This document shows, piece after piece, positions 1 through 5,347 of a DNA stretch of 5,347 nucleotides. Where the stretch lies: assembly GCA_946615495.1 (NCBI GenBank), contig CAMOHY010000182.1, positions 1 to 5,347 on the forward strand, given 5' to 3'. The stretch's first letter is position 1. Each line of letters begins with the position of its first letter. The notes under the pieces are model-generated. The model was given only the letters and a program-made list of their open reading frames with translations, searched no databases and was not told the origin of the DNA. This DNA is from an uncultured Clostridia bacterium. Its GTDB lineage: Bacteria > Bacillota > Clostridia > Christensenellales > Aristaeellaceae. The position numbers and the translations under genes are program-made.

Positions 1-30
1 GACTCCCGAAGGGTCAGGCGGCGGGCGTTA

Positions 31-39
31 TGGTATAAT
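31..39 (+). promoter_or_regulatory. Extended -10 promoter of the hybrid kinase gene
   Basis: A perfect TATAAT at 34-39 is preceded by TGG at 31-33, the TGn extension of an extended -10 element. The hexamer 17 bp upstream (GGGTCA, 11-16) matches the -35 consensus at only three positions, so recognition probably depends on the extended -10. Transcription should begin near 45-47, leaving a leader of about 90 nt before the ATG at 137. The -10 sits inside a small dyad (GTTAT 27-31, ATAAC 38-42). Nothing codes in 1-30 that I can recognise. Confidence 0.7.
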
Positions 40-47
40 AACGAGGA

Positions 48-65
48 AATCGGCGTAAGCCGATT
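48..65 (+). promoter_or_regulatory. Perfect stem-loop at the start of the kinase leader
   Basis: AATCGGC (48-54) and GCCGATT (59-65) are perfectly complementary around GTAA (55-58), a GNRA-type tetraloop in RNA. The hairpin starts within a few bases of the predicted transcription start. It could stabilise the 5' end of the mRNA, form part of a structured leader, or act as a DNA dyad bound by a repressor just downstream of the promoter. The dyad is seen directly; the role is inference. Confidence 0.55.
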
Positions 66-105
66 ATCCGTCCCGCCGGGGCCGGAAATGAGGCCGTATC
101 GGATA
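65..105 (+). promoter_or_regulatory. Possible second leader hairpin
   Basis: TATCCG (65-70) can pair with CGGATA (100-105), enclosing a GC-rich interior where GGCC at 80-83 can pair with GGCC at 92-95 across an 8-nt loop. It directly follows the 48-65 stem-loop and competes with it only for base 65. It leaves the ribosome binding site at 123-129 free. I do not recognise a known riboswitch consensus, and the pairing may be chance in GC-rich sequence. Confidence 0.3.
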
Positions 106-122
106 TTCAAAAGCGACAGTCT

Positions 123-129
123 AAGGAGG
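123..129 (+). promoter_or_regulatory. Ribosome binding site of the kinase
   Basis: AAGGAGG is a full match to the anti-Shine-Dalgarno core, with a 7-nt spacer to the ATG at 137. This fixes the start codon; no other in-frame start nearby has such a site. Confidence 0.9.
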
Positions 130-136
130 AAAAGGC

Positions 137-3136
137 ATGTTTGGCCAGCGTTTTCAACTGAGCGAGCACACGATCCCCGTGGTGGAAGAGATCGGACGCC
201 ATATGCCAGGCGGCTTTTTTATCTATAAAGCGGAAGGAAACAAGGAGCTTTTGTACGCCAATCAGGCGGTTTTCGATATTTACGGCTGCAGGGACCTGGA
301 GGAATTCAAGCAGCTCACCGGCTATACCTTCCGGGGCATGCTCCATCCGGATGATTACGATGCCGTGACCGCATCCATCAATGAGCAGATCGGCGGCATC
401 GACGATATGATGGATTACGCGGAATACCGCATCATCCGCAAGGACGGCGCCGTGCGCTGGGTGGACGATTACGGCCACTATACGATAACCCAGGCCTACG
501 GCGGCATTTATTACGTGTTCATTTCCGATATCACCGAAAAGCGGGAGCGCACAGAATCCGACCTGGCGGTGCGCCAGGCCGTTATTGAGGCGCTCAGCGA
601 ATCCTACCACACGGTTTGGCTCATCAACGATGTGGAAACGGAAAGCTTTTCCCTGTACCGCGGCGATTTAAAGGGAACCACCGCCCACGCCGTGCCCATT
701 CGGGACGCGCTGGAGCACATGAAGTATTCCCAGGCCAAGGAATATTATATCAGCACCACCGTGGCTCCGTCGGACCGGGAGCGGCTCCAGCGGGAGCTTA
801 CCATGGACAGCATTAAGGAGCGCTTGGCCAAAAAACCTCAGTTCAGCATCAATTATCTGCGCCTTATGAACGACGGGAGCGAAAGGTATTTCCGCATCGA
901 ATTCGCCAAGGTGAATATGCCCGGCGGCAAAACCGGCGTGGTCTGCGGCTTCAAGGATGTGGATGACGACGTGCGGGAGGGCCAGGCCGTTCAAAAGGCG
1001 CTGCGGGATGCCAAACGGGCGGAGGAGGAAAACCGCCACAAGGCCGAGGAAACGGAAGCACGGGTGAAGCGGCAGGAGCTGGAGGAAAAGCTGGCGCTTC
1101 AGGACCGGCTGCTGGAGGAAAGCCGCCAGCGGGAGCGGCAGGAAAAGCTGATTACCGCCTTGGCCTCGGACTATTGGAGCGTTTATTATATTGAGCTGGA
1201 CAAGGACCACGGCGTTTGCTACCAGTCCCACGCGGCGATGGACCACGGCTATCAGGCGGGCGATGAATTTTCCTTTGTGCAGACCTTTACCAATTACGCC
1301 AACACCTATGTGACCGACGGCTACCGGGAGGAATTCCTCCGCTTTATTCAGCCGGACAACATTCGGGAAGGGCTAAAGAGCGAGCGGGTGATTTCCTTCC
1401 GCTATATGGTGAGCCGGCGCGGCAAGGAAAGCTATGAAATGGTGCGCTTTGCAGGCGTGCGCCATCCGGAGGACCGGGACGACCATATCGTGCACAACGT
1501 GGGCGCCTGCTTTACCGACGTGGATTCTGAAACGCGCAGGACCCTTCAGCAGAGCCAGGCCTTGGGCGACGCCCTCGCCGCGGCGAAGGAGGCCAATAAA
1601 GCCAAAACCGCCTTCCTTTCCAATATGAGCCACGAAATCCGCACGCCCATGAACGCCATCATCGGCCTGAACAGCATTGCCATGAACGACCCGGACACGC
1701 CGGAAAAAACCAAGGAATATTTGATGAAGATCGGCACGTCCGCCCAGCATCTGCTGAATATTATTAACGATATTCTGGATATGAGCCGCATCGAATCGGG
1801 CCGTATGGTCATCAAGAGCGAAGAATTCTCCTTCTCCAAGGCCTTGGAGCAGGTGAACACCATCATCAGCGGCCAGTGCCGGGACAAGAAGCTGCACTAT
1901 GAGTGCCGCATCAAAGGCCGGGTGGAGGATTATTATATCGGCGATGATATGAAGCTGCGCCAGGTGATGATTAATATTCTGGGCAACGCGGTGAAGTTTA
2001 CGCCGGAAGGCGGCCGGGTGACCCTTATGATTGAGGAAACCGCCCGGTTCGACGGCAAATCCACCCTTCGCTTTACCATGCAGGATACGGGCATCGGCAT
2101 GAGCAAGGAATACCTGCCCAAAATATTCGACACCTTTAGCCAGGAGGATTCCTCCTCTACCAGCAAATACGGCAGCACGGGCCTGGGCATGCCCATCACC
2201 AAGAGCCTGGTGGAGCTGATGAACGGCAATATTCAGGTGGAGAGCGAAAAGGGAAAGGGCACCACGTTTACCGTCACGCTCACCCTGGCCACCTCCCAGC
2301 GCAGGGAAATCAAGGGAGCGGAGGGCAGCCTTCAACCCCACGAAATGAATGTGCTGGTGATCGACGATGACCCCGTCGCCTGCGAACACGCCAAATTGGT
2401 GCTGGGCCAGGTGGGCGTCAACTGCGAAATCGCCGCCTCCGGTGCGGAGGGGCTGGAAATGGTGAAGGTGCGCCATGCCAGGCGGGAGGCGTACAACCTG
2501 ATTTTGGTGGATTGGAAAATGCCGGAAATGGACGGTCTGGAAACCACCCGCCGCATCCGTTCTATTGTGGGGCACGATACGGCCATTATCATTCTTACCT
2601 CTTATCATTGGGATGACGTGGCGGACGAAGCCAAGCGGGTGGGGGTGGACACTTTTGTGCCCAAGCCTCTGTTCGCCGCCACAGTGATGGATGAGTTCCG
2701 GGAGGCTTTCCGGAAAAAGAACGAAGCCCTGTTCCGGCGCCGGGTGGACCTGGCCGGCCGCCGCATTCTGCTGGCGGAGGACGTGGCGGTGAACGCCGAA
2801 ATTATGATGATGGTGCTGAGCCTGCGGAAAATGGAAGTGGACCTGGCGGAAAACGGCAGGATCGCGGTAGAACTGTTTTCCGGGCATGAGGCAGGATATT
2901 ATGACGCCATCCTGATGGATATGCGTATGCCGGAAATGGACGGCCTGGAAGCCACCAAAGCCATTCGCGCTATGGACCGGCCGGACGCTGCCTCCATCCC
3001 CATTATCGCGCTGACGGCCAACGCTTTTGATGAGGACGTGCAGCGCAGCATGCAGGCGGGCTTGAACGCCCACTTGAGCAAGCCGGTAGAGCCCGAAAGC
3101 CTGTATAAAACCTTGGAAAGCTTGATTGGACAGTAA
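137..3136 (+). CDS. Soluble PAS-containing hybrid sensor histidine kinase with two receiver domains
   Basis: This 999-aa protein is a multi-step phosphorelay kinase. Residues ~20-135 form a PAS_3-like domain (HPDD at 70-73, ending FISDITE). Residues ~145-277 and ~338-463 are further PAS-like sensors, the latter opening ALASDYWSVYY. A charged Glu/Arg/Lys-rich coiled coil at ~280-337 separates them. HisKA has the H-box SNMSHEIRTP with phospho-acceptor His499. HATPase_c has an N-box (Asn617), G1 box DTGIGM (650-655), F box (~663-671) and G2 box GSTGLGM (679-685). REC1 (~736-858) has acidic residues 743-745, phospho-acceptor Asp792, Thr821 and Lys843. REC2 (~874-997) has Glu881/Asp882, Asp928, Thr960 and Lys982. 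All catalytic residues look intact. No signal peptide or membrane segment is visible, so it is probably cytosolic. It ends in REC2, with no Hpt or output domain, so phosphate must leave to a partner not in this window. The signal is unknown. The start is set by the strong site at 123-129. Confidence 0.96.
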   Translation: MFGQRFQLSEHTIPVVEEIGRHMPGGFFIYKAEGNKELLYANQAVFDIYGCRDLEEFKQLTGYTFRGMLHPDDYDAVTASINEQIGGIDDMMDYAEYRIIRKDGAVRWVDDYGHYTITQAYGGIYYVFISDITEKRERTESDLAVRQAVIEALSESYHTVWLINDVETESFSLYRGDLKGTTAHAVPIRDALEHMKYSQAKEYYISTTVAPSDRERLQRELTMDSIKERLAKKPQFSINYLRLMNDGSERYFRIEFAKVNMPGGKTGVVCGFKDVDDDVREGQAVQKALRDAKRAEEENRHKAEETEARVKRQELEEKLALQDRLLEESRQRERQEKLITALASDYWSVYYIELDKDHGVCYQSHAAMDHGYQAGDEFSFVQTFTNYANTYVTDGYREEFLRFIQPDNIREGLKSERVISFRYMVSRRGKESYEMVRFAGVRHPEDRDDHIVHNVGACFTDVDSETRRTLQQSQALGDALAAAKEANKAKTAFLSNMSHEIRTPMNAIIGLNSIAMNDPDTPEKTKEYLMKIGTSAQHLLNIINDILDMSRIESGRMVIKSEEFSFSKALEQVNTIISGQCRDKKLHYECRIKGRVEDYYIGDDMKLRQVMINILGNAVKFTPEGGRVTLMIEETARFDGKSTLRFTMQDTGIGMSKEYLPKIFDTFSQEDSSSTSKYGSTGLGMPITKSLVELMNGNIQVESEKGKGTTFTVTLTLATSQRREIKGAEGSLQPHEMNVLVIDDDPVACEHAKLVLGQVGVNCEIAASGAEGLEMVKVRHARREAYNLILVDWKMPEMDGLETTRRIRSIVGHDTAIIILTSYHWDDVADEAKRVGVDTFVPKPLFAATVMDEFREAFRKKNEALFRRRVDLAGRRILLAEDVAVNAEIMMMVLSLRKMEVDLAENGRIAVELFSGHEAGYYDAILMDMRMPEMDGLEATKAIRAMDRPDAASIPIIALTANAFDEDVQRSMQAGLNAHLSKPVEPESLYKTLESLIGQ

Positions 3137-3273
3137 AAGGACGCTTGAAAGCAGAGAGATGAGAGAACAGCGCGCAGAGTGCAGATGATAGTGAACGCAA
3201 GCGTTACAGCTCCATGTCGTTCATTATAATCCATACTCTGCACGCTGTTCTCTCTCTACTGAAAGCGTCCTTT
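3136..3273. repeat. 138-bp interrupted palindrome between convergent genes
   Basis: The outer arms 3136-3146 and 3263-3273 (AAAGGACGCTT and its complement) match over 11 of 11 bases. Further in, 3161-3197 opposes 3218-3254 in one continuous register: 31 Watson-Crick pairs, 2 G-T pairs and 4 mismatches out of 37. Between these segments lie short paired stretches (3152-3154 with 3259-3261, 3157-3159 with 3255-3257) and unpaired bases. The apical loop is 3198-3217; a competing small hairpin, AACGC-AA-GCGTT, sits at 3194-3205. The element starts on the last base of the kinase stop codon and ends 21 bp before the cyclase stop codon. It may terminate transcription from both sides, but the T runs beside it are short (TTT on +, TTTT on -). 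A MITE-like or palindromic intergenic repeat is the main alternative. I see no target-site duplication. Confidence 0.85.
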
Positions 3274-3294
3274 AAGCTACCTATTTGACCGTTT

Positions 3295-5052
3295 TTACCG
3301 CTGTTTCAAGGCTTTTTTGTTTTCGTACATAGCGGCGTCGGCCCGCTCAAAAACGGAGAGCACCTGAGCGTCATTTTCAAACCTGGCTGCGCCGCAGGCG
3401 ATGACTACGCCGCCGCTGGTCAGGTTTTTCTCATTTTGCTGCCGCAGGCCGGCGGTCAATTGTTCCAGGTTCTGATAATCCTGGCCCTGCGCGATGACGA
3501 CGAACTCGTCCCCGCCGGTGCGGAACACCGGGCTGTGCTTGAAATTGTTGCAGATGATAGAGCAGGCATGCCGGATGAGCTCGTCCCCGGCGGCGTGGCC
3601 CTGGGTATCGTTGACGGTTTTCAGGCCGTTTACATCAAACACCGCCACGGCAAAGCCTTCGCATTGGCCCGCGGCAATGGCCTGGTTCAATTGCTCCTCC
3701 TTTTCCACGTAGGCGTGCTTGCTTTTTACTCCGGTCAGCGCGTCCCGGTTTGCCTTTTCCCGCGCCGCGTTCAGCCTTTGGGCATAGTCCTGCTCGCGGC
3801 GCATCTGAATGTCAATGTTGTTTACGCCGATGATTACGTGGCGGCCGTGCTCATCGTCCATCAGCGTAGCTTTCATGGACACATAGGTGGGCGTTTCGCC
3901 AAACATCAGGCGGTATTTAATGGTAAAAATGCCATGCGGATCCATTTCGCGCATCAGGTTTTCCTTGGTGAAAACAGAAAGGAACATATCCTTGTCTTCG
4001 GGATAAATGATGCGTTCAATGTTTTTCCGGCTGAGGGTGAAAAAGTCATCCCCGCCTTTTTCAATGCCCAGCTCGTTATAGGCGTCGGAAGCGCTGTATT
4101 CCAGGAAATGGTCCGTATCCGGATTTACTACGTAGATGCTGAAATAGTCCCCGGCCAGGGCTTGGGCGATGCGGCCGTAGGTGATGCGGTCCTCCGTGGA
4201 TTTTTTGTATTCTTCCTGAAGCTTCATCTGGGCGTCAATGTTGTTCACGCCGATGATGATATGGTTGCCGTCCGTATCCTTCATGCGGGTAGCCTTCATG
4301 CTCACCCAGTTGGACGCGCTGCCAAAGAGGAGGCGATAGGTGAGGGTAAAGGTTTTGTGCTGGTCCAGAACGCTGATGATGTTTTCCTTGGTGAAGGTGG
4401 CCAGGAAAGCGCCTTGATCGTCGGGGTGCATCACGCGCAGGATGTTTTTCCGGCTCAGGTTGAAAAAATCCTCGCCGCTTTTTTCGATTCCCAGCTCATT
4501 ATAAAAGGAATCGGAGCTGTATTCAACGAAAGAATCGTCATTCATATCCACATAGTAGATGCTGAAATAGTCTTCCGCCAGGGCCTGAGCGATCCGGGAA
4601 AAGGTGACGCTGGCGTTGTGCGCCCGTTCAAAGGCCTCCTTGGCCTTCATCTGCTCGTCAATATTGCTCACGCCGATCACGATATGGCTGTCCTCCCGGT
4701 TCTTCATGCGGGTAGCCTTCAGGTGCACATAGGTAGGCGTTTCGCCAAACATGAGCCGGTAGGTGAGGGTGAAGGTAGGGCGGGTGAAAAGCGCCACCAA
4801 AATTTTTTCTTTTGTAAAGGCTTCCAAAAACATTTCCCGGTCATCCGGATGGATCACGCGCTCAATGTTTTTCCGGCTGAGATGAAAAAAATCCTCTCCG
4901 CCCTTTTCAATTTTCAGTTCCTGGTACTGGGGAGAGGAACTGTATTCAATAAAATGATCGTTTTCCGTATTCACATAATAAATGCTGAAATAATCGGAGG
5001 CCAATGCCTGCGCGACGCTACTGGAAGTAATGGATTCAAAGTCGTCAGTCAT
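3295..5052 (-). CDS. Soluble diguanylate cyclase with three tandem PAS-like sensor repeats
   Basis: This 585-aa protein should make cyclic di-GMP from two GTP. Three PAS-like repeats (about 13-139, 154-280, 295-420) each contain AQALAxDYFSIY, an SRKNI(E/L)R motif, a PDD or PED motif and a closing NID followed by a short helical linker. The GGDEF domain (~430-585) opens with DALTG and has the metal and substrate residues Asp473, Asn475, Asn481, Asp482, His486 and Asp490, and an intact GGDEF signature at 513-517. Activity is therefore expected. The usual RxxD inhibitory site is FKHS at 504-507, so classical product inhibition is unlikely. No membrane segment, signal peptide or EAL domain is seen. 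GGAGGG at 5061-5066 lies 8 nt from the ATG and supports this start. The gene converges on the hybrid kinase, whose third sensor resembles these repeats. The ligand is unknown. Confidence 0.96.
   Translation of the reverse strand: MTDDFESITSSSVAQALASDYFSIYYVNTENDHFIEYSSSPQYQELKIEKGGEDFFHLSRKNIERVIHPDDREMFLEAFTKEKILVALFTRPTFTLTYRLMFGETPTYVHLKATRMKNREDSHIVIGVSNIDEQMKAKEAFERAHNASVTFSRIAQALAEDYFSIYYVDMNDDSFVEYSSDSFYNELGIEKSGEDFFNLSRKNILRVMHPDDQGAFLATFTKENIISVLDQHKTFTLTYRLLFGSASNWVSMKATRMKDTDGNHIIIGVNNIDAQMKLQEEYKKSTEDRITYGRIAQALAGDYFSIYVVNPDTDHFLEYSASDAYNELGIEKGGDDFFTLSRKNIERIIYPEDKDMFLSVFTKENLMREMDPHGIFTIKYRLMFGETPTYVSMKATLMDDEHGRHVIIGVNNIDIQMRREQDYAQRLNAAREKANRDALTGVKSKHAYVEKEEQLNQAIAAGQCEGFAVAVFDVNGLKTVNDTQGHAAGDELIRHACSIICNNFKHSPVFRTGGDEFVVIAQGQDYQNLEQLTAGLRQQNEKNLTSGGVVIACGAARFENDAQVLSVFERADAAMYENKKALKQR
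3796..5016 (-). repeat. Three in-frame PAS-like repeats with an exact 423-bp period
   Basis: These repeats cover residues 13-419 of the cyclase. Equivalent residues fall exactly 141 apart along the whole unit: Asp20/161/302, Ser59/200/341, Lys112/253/394 and Asn130/271/412. At DNA level the string GTTTTTCCGGCT on the + strand recurs at 4021-4032, 4444-4455 and 4867-4878, each 423 bp apart. By hand count the first and third units agree at about 60 percent of residues, with no gaps. Units 1 and 3 share RLMFGETPTYV, while units 2 and 3 share NELGIEK and VSMKAT, so similarity is patchy. Tandem duplication followed by divergence, perhaps with gene conversion, explains this. Confidence 0.9.
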
Positions 5053-5060
5053 GAATTTGT

Positions 5061-5066
5061 CCCTCC
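5061..5066 (-). promoter_or_regulatory. Ribosome binding site of the diguanylate cyclase
   Basis: On the - strand GGAGGG lies 8 nt upstream of the ATG at 5052-5050. It is a strong Shine-Dalgarno match at normal spacing and fixes the start. Confidence 0.85.
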
Positions 5067-5085
5067 AGAAAATAGAAGTCTACTT

Positions 5086-5114
5086 ATTATAGCACGGTGA
5101 AAAAATCAAATCAA
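5086..5114 (-). promoter_or_regulatory. Sigma-A type promoter of the diguanylate cyclase
   Basis: Read on the - strand, TTGATT (5114-5109) is followed by exactly 17 bp and then a perfect TATAAT (5091-5086). TGC just before the -10 adds an extended -10 element. Transcription should start near 5079, giving a leader of about 27 nt that ends in the ribosome binding site. The leader is too short for a riboswitch, so control probably acts on the promoter or on the protein. Confidence 0.85.
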
Positions 5115-5145
5115 CGAAAAATTGTCTATTTTTGTGTCTTTTATA

Positions 5146-5219
5146 CATTTTTTCCCATTCGCAGAGGGTCTTTCTTCCCCTCTCTTTGCGCCCTGCGCAA
5201 AGGAACGGCGGGAAAAATG
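5146..5219. repeat. Nested inverted repeats forming a possible three-helix structure
   Basis: An outer stem pairs 5146-5156 with GGGAAAAATG at 5210-5219 (10 pairs and one bulged T). It encloses two adjacent hairpins: AGAGGG (5163-5168) with CCCTCT (5178-5183), and CTTTGCGC (5184-5191) with GCGCAAAG (5195-5202) around a 3-nt loop. The set lies between the cyclase promoter (-) and the tRNA promoter (+), so neither predicted transcript contains it. No T run directly follows the inner hairpins on either strand, so it does not look like a simple terminator. The rest of 5115-5235 is AT-rich with no gene I can support. Confidence 0.5.
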
Positions 5220-5235
5220 AAAATGAAAAAAATGC

Positions 5236-5264
5236 TTGACGAGGAAGCGAATCTATGGTAGAAT
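5236..5264 (+). promoter_or_regulatory. Strong promoter of the tRNA-Ser gene
   Basis: TTGACG (5236-5241) matches the -35 consensus at five of six positions. A 17-bp spacer leads to TAGAAT (5259-5264), a five of six match to the -10. Transcription should start near 5271, giving a leader of about 26 nt that RNase P would remove. This strength and spacing suit a stable RNA gene. Confidence 0.85.
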
Positions 5265-5296
5265 ATCTCTCGTTGACGAGCAAATGCTTGTGCGAT

Positions 5297-5347
5297 GGAG
5301 AAGTCGCCTAGCTTGGTCGAGGGCGCACGACTGGAAATCGTGTAACG
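5297..5347 (+). tRNA. tRNA-Ser (anticodon GGA), 5' part, cut by window end
   Basis: The 5' acceptor strand is GGAGAAG (5297-5303). The D stem pairs GCCT (5306-5309) with GGGC (5321-5324) around a loop containing the usual GG. The anticodon stem CACGA (5326-5330) pairs with TCGTG (5338-5342). The 7-base loop CTGGAAA (5331-5337) places anticodon GGA at 5333-5335, reading UCU and UCC serine codons. The last bases, TAACG, begin what should be the long variable arm typical of serine tRNAs. The variable arm, T arm and 3' acceptor strand lie beyond the window. All visible helices are intact, so it appears functional. Confidence 0.92.

Noticed and set aside
40..136. Cyclic di-GMP or other known riboswitch in the kinase leader
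   Set aside because: A signalling context made this worth checking, but I could not find the conserved core segments of the cyclic di-GMP classes or of other riboswitches I know. Only the local stems are supported.
2519..2943. 17-bp identical direct repeat within the kinase gene
   Set aside because: It encodes the conserved MPEMDG motif of the two receiver domains with the same codons. Protein homology explains it.
1373..3073. 566-codon open frame on the - strand opposite the hybrid kinase
   Set aside because: It is a His- and Gly-rich shadow translation lying fully inside a gene with intact catalytic motifs. It has no ribosome binding site or recognisable domain.
3436..5100. 554-codon open frame on the + strand opposite the diguanylate cyclase
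   Set aside because: It is a shadow of the cyclase: codon bias in the real gene removes stops from the opposite frame. Its apparent repeats mirror the PAS repeats, its protein resembles no family I know, and it runs into the cyclase promoter.
5122..5147. Possible + strand promoter (TTGTCT and TATACA) for a small RNA over the nested repeats
   Set aside because: The spacer is only 14 bp and both hexamers are poor matches, so this is not a credible promoter.
5080..5283. 67-codon open frame on the - strand upstream of the cyclase
   Set aside because: It starts in the tRNA leader on the opposite strand and overlaps both the tRNA promoter and the cyclase promoter. The composition looks random, with no recognisable domain or convincing ribosome binding site.

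Overview
The window holds two convergent signal-transduction genes and the start of a tRNA gene. Strong AAGGAGG/GGAGGG ribosome binding sites, sigma-A type promoters, moderately high GC coding DNA and the particular PAS-like sensor sequences suggest a Gram-positive of the class Clostridia, perhaps a gut-type lineage. This is inference; no taxonomic marker is complete here.

Layout: positions 1-136 carry an extended -10 promoter, a roughly 90-nt leader with a perfect stem-loop, and a strong ribosome binding site. Positions 137-3136 (+) encode a 999-aa soluble hybrid histidine kinase with three PAS-type sensors, a coiled coil, HisKA, HATPase_c and two receiver domains. Positions 3136-3273 form a 138-bp interrupted palindrome that fills most of the gap between the two genes. 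Positions 3295-5052 (-) encode a 585-aa soluble diguanylate cyclase with three PAS-like repeats of exactly 141 residues, then a GGDEF domain with no inhibitory site. Its promoter lies at 5086-5114. Positions 5115-5235 are AT-rich and non-coding, with a compact set of nested inverted repeats (5146-5219). A near-consensus promoter (5236-5264) then drives tRNA-Ser(GGA), which begins at 5297 and is cut by the window end.

How the genes may work together: the kinase and the cyclase carry related PAS-like sensors (LASDYWSVYY in one, LASDYFSIYY in the other) and neither has a membrane segment. Both probably sense cytosolic cues. The cyclase would turn its cue into cyclic di-GMP. The kinase would pass phosphate to its own receiver domains and then to a partner outside the window. 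They have separate promoters and converge, so they are not an operon; any functional link is inference. I see no CRISPR array, transposase, phage gene or clearly new enzymatic system. The least explained items are the long palindrome and the nested inverted repeats at 5146-5219.
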